Below are positions 44,736-53,370 of a DNA stretch of 64,000 bases, in pieces. Each line of letters begins with the position of its first letter. Position 1 is the first letter of the stretch. Under the pieces are notes generated by a model. The model worked only from the letters and a program-made list of their open reading frames with translations, was not told the origin of the DNA and ran no database searches. Origin of the DNA: Parabacteroides timonensis (lineage in GTDB: Bacteria; Bacteroidota; Bacteroidia; Bacteroidales; Tannerellaceae). A program made the translations under genes and the position numbers. The stretch is taken from contig NZ_LT669941.1 of assembly GCF_900128505.1 (NCBI RefSeq), positions 3,280,420 through 3,344,419 of the forward strand, written 5' to 3'.

Positions 44736-46079
44736 TTACTTTGTATCGTCTTCGTCATCAAACAATCCTTTGCCAAACGTGTCTATACTTTTGGTTATGC
44801 GTCCGAACAGGCCTGGGCCTTTCTTCTTCTCTGGTTTCTTCTTCGGGGGTTCAGGGGCAACTTTCACTTCTTCCTTCACCTCTACCTCCGGTTCCTCCAC
44901 CTTCACCTCCACTTTTGGTGGGATGTAAAGGGCGCAATTCTCAGTTCCTTTAGCCAACAAGCCGACAGCGACAGCATATTCGGGATTGTTGGCTATCATT
45001 TCCCCACTCTCAACGATACCTTTACGGACAGCCGAGTAGCGTACATCCATGTTCAACCGTTCGCGGATAACTTCCGGAAGGTTCTTCAGGGCGGCACCTC
45101 CGCCTGTTATTATGATACCTGCTCCCAAACCGTTCATCAGTCCGGTAGCTTCAAGACGGGCATATACGTTTTCCAGAATTTCTTTCATACGGGCTTCGAC
45201 CACATTATTGAGGTCGGCCAATTTGATCTCGCGAAGTCCCATACCGTCGGCAGAACTAACCTGGATGCTCAGGTCGTTGTCTTTTTCCATCTGTGCACTA
45301 CCGTAGGTCAGTTTCACCCGTTCGGCTTCCGCTTCCACCAAGTGCAGGCTGGTAATGTCGCGGGTAATCAGATGACCTCCGAAAGGAATGACCGAAAGGT
45401 TGACCAACTGTCCGGCTTTATAAACCGTCAGTGTGGTTACTCCGGCACCGAAACCGATCAAGGCGCATCCTAAGTCCTTCTCGTTGTCAGTCAGCACCAC
45501 ATCGGCCAAAGCCAAAGGAGAAACAACGATATCGGCGATTTCTATCTTAGCACGGTCGGCAATACTGTTGAGCACATAACGTTTCAACGAAGGCCGTCCT
45601 ACAATCAGCTTGTAACGGGCTTCGATCCGGGTACAAGGAATACCCACCGGATTGGGTTCGGGTTTGTCATCTAAAAAATAGGTAGGCGAAACCGCTGCCA
45701 GCACATCCAGCATATCCGGGTGATAATTACGGCATTCTTCGTAGAGACCATCAATAATATCTTCGGTCACTACGCCATCGGTCCCCAGAATACGTGGAAC
45801 CGTATGGTCGATAGAGCGCAGCGACTGTCCACCGATGCCAACATATACTTTCCCGACCTTCGCGCCGTTCAGTTTATTTTCGAGCTTCAGTATAAGACGC
45901 TTTATCTTATTCGCCGTTTCTTCCACATTATATACACATCCTCTTCGTATACAGGTAGCGGAGTTTTCAACTTCGTAGGCAATAATCGAGAGTGCCCCGG
46001 TCGGGCCCTTCGTTCCTACCATACCGACCATGTGAGAAGAGCCAAGGTCGATGGCTGCTATAAAGTCTGTGTATGCCAT
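44736..46079 (-). CDS. ftsA: Cell division protein FtsA
   Basis: 447 residues, an actin-like ATPase that ties FtsZ to the membrane. The phosphate loops are IAAIDLGSSHMVGMVG at the start and IIITGGGAALKNLPEV near 335; the SHS2 (1C) domain lies between. The C-terminus has a Glu/Val/Lys/Pro-rich linker (about 385-420) and ends in an amphipathic helix (GLFGRITKSIDTFGKGLF) for membrane binding. ftsQ is 5 bases upstream and ftsZ 28 bases downstream. Confidence 0.95.
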   Translation of the reverse strand: MAYTDFIAAIDLGSSHMVGMVGTKGPTGALSIIAYEVENSATCIRRGCVYNVEETANKIKRLILKLENKLNGAKVGKVYVGIGGQSLRSIDHTVPRILGTDGVVTEDIIDGLYEECRNYHPDMLDVLAAVSPTYFLDDKPEPNPVGIPCTRIEARYKLIVGRPSLKRYVLNSIADRAKIEIADIVVSPLALADVVLTDNEKDLGCALIGFGAGVTTLTVYKAGQLVNLSVIPFGGHLITRDITSLHLVEAEAERVKLTYGSAQMEKDNDLSIQVSSADGMGLREIKLADLNNVVEARMKEILENVYARLEATGLMNGLGAGIIITGGGAALKNLPEVIRERLNMDVRYSAVRKGIVESGEMIANNPEYAVAVGLLAKGTENCALYIPPKVEVKVEEPEVEVKEEVKVAPEPPKKKPEKKKGPGLFGRITKSIDTFGKGLFDDEDDTK

Positions 46080-46084
46080 ATCAT

Positions 46085-46813
46085 CTATCTTTTAGTACAA
46101 ACAATCTGATCTTTGTATTTTAAATTAATTATACTGTATTTCTCCCATCCGACTTTCGGAACGACCTCGTCGTAGAAGAGCCGCAAGTTATCCAGCTTTT
46201 CTTCGAAGTTGTCGAAAGAACCCAGTACGATCCGGTGGTTACCCACCCGGGGAATCAGTTCTACTTCGTTGTCAGGATGAACATAAATCTGTTCTATCTG
46301 ACTATTCCAAAACTCATTCTCCTGCAAAAATAATGCAAATTTGTATAAGTCGGTTACCGCCAGCTCTTTTTCGACGTATCCACTTACTAAAGGAACGTCA
46401 GTTACATACCGATGACTGACCGGCATCGTGCTTCCGAGGTTATCCACATAGAAGTTTCCCCTTGAACTGATCACACGTAAAATAGGTATTTTCTGCTCCA
46501 CTTCGAGCTTGACTATTCCCGACGGCGTTTTATATGCTTCGATACGGGCAATCATCTCGTTCTTTTTCAGTTCATTCTCTATCTTATCCGTATTGATTGC
46601 GTCCATAGGCTTTTTGATCGGGTTAAGATCCGCCTTTTTGAGGATCGCCACCAGGTCGCTTTCACTCACGAAATGTTTATCGAGGCTGTCTTTCACCACG
46701 ACCTGAAGGTCATGACATTCCTTATCCTGCCTCATATCCCGGAAGAAGAAGGTGACAAACACGATGTAACAAGACAACAGTGTAGCTACTATTATGGATA
46801 CTATACGAATCAC
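46085..46813 (-). CDS. ftsQ: Cell division protein FtsQ/DivIB
   Basis: 242 residues with one N-terminal membrane helix (about 5-25) and a periplasmic part with a short POTRA-like segment (VVKDSLDKHFVSESDLVAIL) and a beta domain ending in the conserved KYSIINLKYKDQIVC. FtsQ bridges early and late division proteins. The gene overlaps murC by 4 bases (the ATGA type), implying translational coupling. Confidence 0.9.
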   Translation of the reverse strand: MIRIVSIIVATLLSCYIVFVTFFFRDMRQDKECHDLQVVVKDSLDKHFVSESDLVAILKKADLNPIKKPMDAINTDKIENELKKNEMIARIEAYKTPSGIVKLEVEQKIPILRVISSRGNFYVDNLGSTMPVSHRYVTDVPLVSGYVEKELAVTDLYKFALFLQENEFWNSQIEQIYVHPDNEVELIPRVGNHRIVLGSFDNFEEKLDNLRLFYDEVVPKVGWEKYSIINLKYKDQIVCTKR

Positions 46814-48222
46814 AATTTCTTATCCAATATTTGTTTAACCGGCTCGATCAACCGGTCGATATCGCCGGCGCCAACCATCAATACTACTTCAAACGTATCC
46901 GCTTCCTTTTCCACCAGGCCGAGCAATTCTCCTTTACGGATCAGCTTTTTGGCCGGAGTGGTCACAGCATCAAATATAATCTCGGAAGTCACTCCCGGTA
47001 TCGGTTCCTCGCGTGCCGGATAAATATCCAGCAGGATCAATTCATCCAACAGCGACAGGCTGGTTGCAAAATCAGGCGCAAAGTCACGTGTACGGGTGTA
47101 CAGGTGAGGTTGAAAAATACCTGTCACCTTACGTCCGGCATACAGTTCCTTAACTGATTGGATACTGGCTTTCAGTTCGGCCGGATGATGGGCATAATCG
47201 TCTATCAACACGATATTTTCCTTTTTCAGATGAAAGTCGAAACGACGTTTCGGGCCTGCAAACGAAGCCATGCCTTTCTTTATTTCTTCGGGTGTCACTC
47301 CGTTCAGCCATGCCAGAGCAATAGCAGCAACACCATTCTCGATATTTACTTTAACGGGTACTCCCAGTTGGACGTCTGCTATCCGGATATCGGGCCCCAC
47401 AAAATCAAAGAAGATCTCACCGTTTCCGATACGGATCTTTTCTGCATGGAAATCAGCTTTTTCAGTTGACAGTTGATCGTTATATTCTTCGGCTCCGGCG
47501 TAGGTATATAACTTCACTCCTTCTTTCAGGCGAGGCGTTACAGCAATACCTTTCCGCATGATCAGGCAACCATCGGGACGGATCAGCGAAGTGAAATGCT
47601 CGAAACTTTCACGATACGCTTCAGCTGTGCCATAGATATCCAGATGATCAGGATCAGCAGCAGTGATAACAGCCATATAAGGAGTGAGCCAGTGGAAAGA
47701 GCGATCGAACTCGTCGGCCTCGATCACGGTCAAATCACTTTTATCCGAGAGCATCAGGTTGCTGTCGTAATTCTTCAGGATGCCGCCCAGGAACGCATTA
47801 CAATCCACATGCGATTGTTTCAACAGATGGGCAACCATCGAAGAGGTAGTTGTCTTTCCGTGCGTTCCGGCAACACAAAGGCCCCGTGAACAGTTGGTAA
47901 TCTCACCCAGGACACGGGCTCGCTTCATCACCTCAAATCCTTTCTGACGAAAATACGTCAACTCAGCATGTGACTCAGGAACAGCCGGCGTATAAACAAC
48001 TAATGTCTGAGCCGGATCTTTAAAAGCATCCGGAATCAGGGATACATTATCTTCATAATGAATAACGGCACCTTCACGGTTAAGCTGCGCAGTCAGGTCA
48101 GACGGAGTTTTATCATATCCTCCCACCTGTTTCCCTTTCGACAGGAAATAGCGGATCAAGGCACTCATTCCTATACCACCCGCTCCGACAAAATAGACAG
48201 CCGTTATCGTATTTATATTCAT
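46810..48222 (-). CDS. murC: UDP-N-acetylmuramate--L-alanine ligase MurC
   Basis: 470 residues. MurC adds L-alanine to UDP-MurNAc with ATP. Seen are the Rossmann start YFVGAGGIGMSALIRYF, the ATP loop GTHGKTTTSSM near residue 118, EADEFDRSF, DPDHLDIYG and DDYAHHPAELKASI. Residues about 243-255 (EEYNDQLSTEKA) look like an extra loop; their DNA (47463-47476) is a copy of the AGTTGACAG repeat found before sprA. The frame is kept and all motifs are intact, so the enzyme should work. Confidence 0.95.
   Translation of the reverse strand: MNINTITAVYFVGAGGIGMSALIRYFLSKGKQVGGYDKTPSDLTAQLNREGAVIHYEDNVSLIPDAFKDPAQTLVVYTPAVPESHAELTYFRQKGFEVMKRARVLGEITNCSRGLCVAGTHGKTTTSSMVAHLLKQSHVDCNAFLGGILKNYDSNLMLSDKSDLTVIEADEFDRSFHWLTPYMAVITAADPDHLDIYGTAEAYRESFEHFTSLIRPDGCLIMRKGIAVTPRLKEGVKLYTYAGAEEYNDQLSTEKADFHAEKIRIGNGEIFFDFVGPDIRIADVQLGVPVKVNIENGVAAIALAWLNGVTPEEIKKGMASFAGPKRRFDFHLKKENIVLIDDYAHHPAELKASIQSVKELYAGRKVTGIFQPHLYTRTRDFAPDFATSLSLLDELILLDIYPAREEPIPGVTSEIIFDAVTTPAKKLIRKGELLGLVEKEADTFEVVLMVGAGDIDRLIEPVKQILDKKL
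47463..47476 (-). repeat. AGTTGACAG-type repeat inside murC
   Basis: CAGTTGACAGTTGA on the plus strand, read by murC as QLSTE. The same word in intergenic copies at 25958 and 36024, and inverted before 36135, gives the same peptide SQLSTE when translated there. It falls in a loop between conserved murC blocks. Confidence 0.6.
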
Positions 48223-48223
48223 A

Positions 48224-49333
48224 TTATTGCTTTTTCTCTACTATCTTAACTATTTCATCTACTATCTGATCTGCACTGTGATGATGGGCCAGCTTTTCGA
48301 TATTACGGCTCATCCCGGCCAGTCGTTCGTCGTCATGAACAACCTCAAGCGCCTTGGCGACCAACTGTTGTTCAGCCTCTCTATCTGCAACCATTATCGC
48401 AGCGTCTTTGTTTACCAACGCCAGTGCATTCTTGGTCTGATGGTCCTCAGCTACATTCGGAGAAGGAACCAGAATAACCGGTTTCTTCAACAGGCAAAGT
48501 TCGGAAATAGAACTGGCTCCCGCACGAGAGATGACAAGATCAGCCGCCGCATAGGCATAATCCATGCGCGTAATAAAGTCGGAACACCAGATAGGCATTC
48601 CGCGATAAGCCTTCAGGTGCTTGGTTGCTTCGCCATAATAATAGCGTCCGGTCTGCCAGATTACCTGCACATCGGAGGCGAACAGTTTATCCAGATCACC
48701 TTGAATACTACGGTTAATCGTCCGGGCTCCCAAGCTACCGCCGACTACCAGAATCGTCTTCTTTTCGGGAGAAAGGCCAAAGAATGCCAATGCTTCTTCC
48801 TTTCTATTAGTCGCCTCTTCCAGGTCTTGACGCACCGGATTACCGGTTATCACGATCCTGTCTGCCGGGAAAAACTTTTCCATACCGTCATAAGCGACAC
48901 AGATCTTCGATGCCTTTTTCGCCAACAACTTGTTGGTAACTCCTGCATACGAATTCTGCTCCTGTATCAAGGTCGGAATACCTTGTGAAGCAGCCATCCA
49001 TAAAGTCGGACCGCTGGCATAACCTCCAACGCCCACGGCGATATCGGGACGAAAATCACAAATAGTCTTCTTCGCCAACCGGAGACTCTTACGCAAGCGA
49101 TTGAGCACTTTTATATTATTAAATAGGTGAGCACGGTCGAAACCACTCACCGGTAAACCTACTATCTGATAGCCGGCGGCCGGAACTTTTTCCATTTCCA
49201 TCCGGTCTTCCGCACCTACAAATAAGATTTCCGCATCAGGAAAACGTTTCCTGACGGTATTGGCTATAGAAATGGCCGGGAAAATGTGTCCCCCAGTTCC
49301 GCCACCACTTATTATTATCCGGTACTGTTTCAT
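48224..49333 (-). CDS. murG: Lipid II synthase MurG
   Basis: 369 residues of the GT28 family. MurG transfers GlcNAc from UDP-GlcNAc to lipid I on the inner membrane face. Visible: the first glycine loop ISGGGTGGHIFPAISIAN, GVGGYASGPTLWMA, QEQNSYAGVTNKLLA, the second glycine loop VVGGSLGARTINRSI and the UDP-binding SRAGASSISELCLLKKPVIL. It is one base from murC and 3 bases after ftsW. Confidence 0.96.
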   Translation of the reverse strand: MKQYRIIISGGGTGGHIFPAISIANTVRKRFPDAEILFVGAEDRMEMEKVPAAGYQIVGLPVSGFDRAHLFNNIKVLNRLRKSLRLAKKTICDFRPDIAVGVGGYASGPTLWMAASQGIPTLIQEQNSYAGVTNKLLAKKASKICVAYDGMEKFFPADRIVITGNPVRQDLEEATNRKEEALAFFGLSPEKKTILVVGGSLGARTINRSIQGDLDKLFASDVQVIWQTGRYYYGEATKHLKAYRGMPIWCSDFITRMDYAYAAADLVISRAGASSISELCLLKKPVILVPSPNVAEDHQTKNALALVNKDAAIMVADREAEQQLVAKALEVVHDDERLAGMSRNIEKLAHHHSADQIVDEIVKIVEKKQ

Positions 49334-49336
49334 TTT

Positions 49337-50632
49337 TTATTTTGTTTCTGTTGCAAACTGTTCTTCCGTTTCGGGTTGCGTATCGGGTACCCAGTTTGAT
49401 ATTTCTTCTTCTGTAATAGCCGGAACTGCACCTGCACCTTCGGCTTCATCTTCCGGATCTTCATCTTCCTCATTACCCATATTTGCTCCGAATCGGCTCA
49501 CACTCAGGATAATTCCGAAATAGATACAGGAAATCACCGTCGAGGTTCCTCCACGACTGACCAATGGCATCGGCTGACCGGTTACCGGGATCAGGTTCAC
49601 AGCCACCGCCATATTGGCCAGTGCCTGTACGACGACCAGCAATCCACACCCCAATACAAGGTATTTCGGGAAAGCCTTATCACATTTCCGGGCAATCATC
49701 CCGACGCGCACCAACAACATGATATACAACATCAGGACAAACACACCACCCACAACTCCCAGTTCTTCAATAATGATCGCATAGATAAAGTCGGAATAGG
49801 CCTGCGGAAGGAAATCCCTCTGCTGGCCATGACCCGGCAATTGTCCAAACAGTCCCCCGCGTGCAATAGCGATCTTCGCATGGGAAACCTGATAATTATC
49901 ATCGGTTATTTTATAAACTCCATTCGCATCCACATCCGCCTCATGAGGCTCAAAGAAACGCTCCAAACGTCCCTGCCAGGTACTAAAACGGTCAGGTAGA
50001 TACTGAGTCACCCCGGTGGGGGTGAAACGCAATAAGACAATAAACACAACCAGTCCCAAAATCAGGATACCGGCCAGTTTTCCGAGCTTCTTCAGTGGCA
50101 ACTGCCCGATAAACATCATCAGGAAGCAAACACCAAACAACATAAAAGCGGTCGAGAAGTTCTCAGGAAGGATCAGAACACATGTCGTACCCACCCCGAT
50201 CAATATATACTTGAATATCTGGTCGTCCGTAAATTTACTCCGTTTACTGAGCAGAAAGGCGATAAACACCACCGAGGCTAGCTTGGCAAACTCCGAAGGC
50301 TGGAACTGTATACCGAATATCTCCAGCCAACGATGTGCATCATTCGCATTGATCCCCACAAATGGCGTGGCAATCAGCATCAATACCGAAACTGGCAATA
50401 GGAGTATAAACACCGGAAAGAACCGGCACGGGACATTGTGCAACAGCAAAACAAGCACAAACCCGCCCAGCAGGAAAGTGGCATGACGAACGATCGGTGC
50501 CCAATGATTCGCGTTCTTGTAGGCGATCGTACTCGTAGCACTAAACACCTCAACAACCGAAATCAGGCACAGGAACATAAAGATGATCCATATCACCCGG
50601 TCGCCCTTAAATAATTTACTTGCCAGATCCAT
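49337..50632 (-). CDS. ftsW: SEDS peptidoglycan polymerase FtsW
   Basis: 431 residues with about ten membrane helices of the FtsW/RodA (SEDS) family: NANDAHRWLEIFGIQFQPSE, FAKLASVVFIAFLL, the extracytoplasmic loop around SHAKIAIARGGLFGQLPGHG and PVTGQPMPLVSRGGTS. It polymerises lipid II at the septum with FtsI. The last 45 residues form an acidic cytoplasmic tail (EEDEDPEDEAEGAGA and on). Unlike the other genes of the cluster it is separated from the gene before it (murD) by a 122-base gap that holds array 4. Confidence 0.94.
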   Translation of the reverse strand: MDLASKLFKGDRVIWIIFMFLCLISVVEVFSATSTIAYKNANHWAPIVRHATFLLGGFVLVLLLHNVPCRFFPVFILLLPVSVLMLIATPFVGINANDAHRWLEIFGIQFQPSEFAKLASVVFIAFLLSKRSKFTDDQIFKYILIGVGTTCVLILPENFSTAFMLFGVCFLMMFIGQLPLKKLGKLAGILILGLVVFIVLLRFTPTGVTQYLPDRFSTWQGRLERFFEPHEADVDANGVYKITDDNYQVSHAKIAIARGGLFGQLPGHGQQRDFLPQAYSDFIYAIIIEELGVVGGVFVLMLYIMLLVRVGMIARKCDKAFPKYLVLGCGLLVVVQALANMAVAVNLIPVTGQPMPLVSRGGTSTVISCIYFGIILSVSRFGANMGNEEDEDPEDEAEGAGAVPAITEEEISNWVPDTQPETEEQFATETK

Positions 50633-50671
50633 TCTAATTCATTTTATCTAATTCTACAAATCCACCTGCTC

Positions 50672-50754
50672 TTGCGCAACGACTGCGCATTACCGTGCGC
50701 GTTGGCTGCGCAAACGAATGCACAGTGGATGCGCACAGTCGTGCGCACTCATCG
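50672..50754. repeat. Intergenic array 4: 23-bp period, TGCGCA words, between murD and ftsW
   Basis: Full units at 50672-50694, 50695-50717 and 50718-50740 are each 23 bases, and a partial unit ends at 50754, directly against the murD stop codon. Each unit has two TGCGCA-like palindromes about 11-12 bases apart. It is the only long gap in an otherwise tightly packed cluster, so it lies in the middle of the murD-ftsW transcript. Confidence 0.8.
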
Positions 50755-52089
50755 TTATAAATTACGTACGCACTGTTTGAACTGGTCGCCGCGGTCTTCG
50801 TAACTCTTGAAAAGGTCGAAGCTGGCGCAGCAGGGCGATAACAAAACGGTGTCTCCCTTTTCTGCCAGTTTATAAGCCTTGCTTACCGCTTCTTCCATCG
50901 AGCGGGCATCTTCAATCTGCGCCACCTTTCCGTCGAAGAAAGTATGCAGTTTGTCATTGTCGACACCCAGGAAAATCAAGGCACGTACTTTTTGTTTTAC
51001 AAGTTCTTCAATCTCGGAATAGTCGTTACCCTTGTCCGTTCCGCCCAGTATCAGTACCAGTTTGGTCGTCATACTTTGCAATGCATACCAGCAAGAGTTT
51101 ACATTCGTAGCTTTCGAGTCGTTGATATAGTCTACTCCGCGTACACGGGCCACTTTCTCCAGGCGGTGTTCCACCCCAGTAAAGTCACTCAGTGAAGCCC
51201 GTATATTTTCATCGTGGATATCGACCACCTTGGATGCGATGCCCGATGCCAGCGAATTGTACAGGTTATGTGTACCCGTTAATGCTAATAAGTCCTGATC
51301 CATTGTAAATGTTCCGTTTGAGGTTTCAATTACTATTTGCTTATTATCCGTATATCCCTTCACGCCGTCTTCATGCGTTTCGGCGAATGGGTAAAGAGTT
51401 GCCGCAGGATGGCGTTTAGCGATCTCGCGGGCTATGATCGGGTCGTCGTTCCAGAAGATGAACGCATCTTCCGACGTTTGGTTCTGGATTATGCGGAACT
51501 TGGCGTTCACATAATTCTGCATCTCGTAGTTATAACGGTCCAGATGATCGGGTGTTATATTCAACAAGATAGCTATATCCGCTTTGAAGTCGTACATGTT
51601 GTCCAACTGAAAACTGCTCAGTTCGATCACGTAGACCGCGTGCGGGTCTTCGGCAACCTGCAATGCCAGGCTGTTTCCTACGTTTCCTGCCAGGCCGACA
51701 TCCACTCCGGCTTCTTTCAGGATATGGTATGTAAGCATGGTAGTCGTTGTCTTACCATTACTTCCGGTGATACAGATCATTTTCGAGTCGGTGTATCGTC
51801 CGGCAAATTCTATTTCGGAGATGATATGCGTCCCCTGCGCTTTCAGTTTCTGGATCATCGGAGCCTTGTCGGGTATTCCGGGGCTTTTGATGATCTCGTC
51901 GGCATTCAGAATGTCGGCTTCGGTATGCTGTCCTTCTTCCCAACGGATTCCGTGGGCGTCGAGCATATCCTTATACTTGGGTTTGATAGACGAAAAGTCG
52001 GAAACGAACACGTCAAATCCTTTTGCCTTCGCCAACACGGCTGCACCTGCACCGCTTTCTCCTCCCCCTAATACAACAATTCTTTCCAC
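50755..52089 (-). CDS. murD: UDP-N-acetylmuramoyl-L-alanine--D-glutamate ligase MurD
   Basis: 444 residues. MurD adds D-glutamate to UDP-MurNAc-L-Ala. The start VVLGGGESGAGAAVLAKAKG, the ATP loop TGSNGKTTTTM near residue 110, NITPDHLDRY and NDSKATNVNSCWYALQSM are seen, as well as LILGGTDKGNDYSEI in the last domain. It lies 15 bases after mraY. Confidence 0.96.
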   Translation of the reverse strand: MERIVVLGGGESGAGAAVLAKAKGFDVFVSDFSSIKPKYKDMLDAHGIRWEEGQHTEADILNADEIIKSPGIPDKAPMIQKLKAQGTHIISEIEFAGRYTDSKMICITGSNGKTTTTMLTYHILKEAGVDVGLAGNVGNSLALQVAEDPHAVYVIELSSFQLDNMYDFKADIAILLNITPDHLDRYNYEMQNYVNAKFRIIQNQTSEDAFIFWNDDPIIAREIAKRHPAATLYPFAETHEDGVKGYTDNKQIVIETSNGTFTMDQDLLALTGTHNLYNSLASGIASKVVDIHDENIRASLSDFTGVEHRLEKVARVRGVDYINDSKATNVNSCWYALQSMTTKLVLILGGTDKGNDYSEIEELVKQKVRALIFLGVDNDKLHTFFDGKVAQIEDARSMEEAVSKAYKLAEKGDTVLLSPCCASFDLFKSYEDRGDQFKQCVRNL

Positions 52090-52104
52090 GTTTATATATA
52101 TTTA

Positions 52105-53364
52105 TTATCTCATCTTCAATGTGACGATCGTTATAACCGCCAAAATAATACCGATCAACCAAAAACGTACCACTATCTTCGATTCAGGCACCACGTTGAA
52201 CGGTTTTTGCAGCAACGCTTGTATTCCTGCATTCCCCGCTTTCTGGAAATGATGGTGCAATGGCGTCATCTTAAATATACGACGACCTTCGCCATACTTC
52301 TTTTTTGTATATTTGAAGTAGGCAACCTGCGCCATAACCGAAATACTTTCAGCGAGAAAAATACCACAAAGAATTGGTATTAGCAACTCTTTACGTATAA
52401 TTATAGCAAATACCGCGATTATACCACCCAGTGTCAGACTTCCCGTATCACCCATAAATACCTGCGCAGGGTATGAGTTATACCAAAGGAAACCGACTGT
52501 CGCCCCGATAAAGGCGGCGGCAAACACCACCAACTCTTCCGCTCCGGGGATAAACATGATATTCAGGAAGGAAGCGAACTCGAAGTGGGCGGACATATAC
52601 GCCAAAATACCTAACGCAACGCCTATGATTGCAGAGGTTCCGGCAGCCAGACCGTCTAGTCCGTCCGTCAGGTTTGCCCCGTTCGATACGGCTGTCACCA
52701 CAAATATGGTCATTAAAACAAAGACCAGCCATGCCGCTTCTTCTTTATAATCGCCTGCCCAGCTAACCAGTTGGGCATAATCGAAATTGTTATTCTTCAT
52801 GAAAGGGATGGTCGTTTTGGTTGACTTCGTTTCTACCGTATGATAGTGGACTTCTTCGATCACATTATCATGGCGCACCTCCATATTCTCCTTAATCACG
52901 ACATCCGGGCTCATAAACAACACCAAACCTACAATCAGCCCCAGGCCGACCTGTCCGATGATCTTGAATTTACCGTGCATCCCTTCTTTATTCTTACGGA
53001 ACACCTTAATATAGTCATCGGCAAAACCAAGAGCGCCCAGCCAAACGGTGGTGACCATCATCAGGATCACATAAATATTATTCAGCTTGGCACAAAGTAA
53101 AGTCGGGATCAGGATAGCAATGATGATAATGACACCTCCCATTGTCGGTGTACCTTTCTTACTCATCTGTCCTTCCAGTCCGAGGTTACGTACCGTCTCA
53201 CCGATCTGCAACATCTGCAAACGGTCAATAATACGGCGACCGATAGCTGTCGAGATAAACAAGGAAAGGATCAGTGCCAATCCGGAACGGAATGATACGT
53301 ATTTAAACATCCCCGCTCCAGGTAAATCCAATTGATCCAGATAATTAAAAAGATAATAAAGCAT
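52105..53364 (-). CDS. mraY: Phospho-N-acetylmuramoyl-pentapeptide transferase MraY
   Basis: 419 residues with ten membrane helices. MraY makes lipid I from UDP-MurNAc-pentapeptide and undecaprenyl phosphate. Motifs: KKGTPTMGGVII, GFADDYIKVFRKNKEGM, NGANLTDGLDGLAAGTSAI, VFMGDTGSLTLGGIIA and MTPLHHHFQKAG. It is about 60 residues longer than the E. coli enzyme because of a periplasmic insert (about 165-225, MSPDVVIKENMEVRHD and on), which is usual for Bacteroidetes. Gap to murE is 6 bases. Confidence 0.96.
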   Translation of the reverse strand: MLYYLFNYLDQLDLPGAGMFKYVSFRSGLALILSLFISTAIGRRIIDRLQMLQIGETVRNLGLEGQMSKKGTPTMGGVIIIIAILIPTLLCAKLNNIYVILMMVTTVWLGALGFADDYIKVFRKNKEGMHGKFKIIGQVGLGLIVGLVLFMSPDVVIKENMEVRHDNVIEEVHYHTVETKSTKTTIPFMKNNNFDYAQLVSWAGDYKEEAAWLVFVLMTIFVVTAVSNGANLTDGLDGLAAGTSAIIGVALGILAYMSAHFEFASFLNIMFIPGAEELVVFAAAFIGATVGFLWYNSYPAQVFMGDTGSLTLGGIIAVFAIIIRKELLIPILCGIFLAESISVMAQVAYFKYTKKKYGEGRRIFKMTPLHHHFQKAGNAGIQALLQKPFNVVPESKIVVRFWLIGIILAVITIVTLKMR

Positions 53365-53370
53365 GTCGTT

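Noticed and set aside
44880..44930. Low-complexity repeat in ftsA as a member of the short arrays
   Set aside because: It encodes the usual Glu/Val/Pro-rich linker of FtsA and shows no 22-bp dyads.
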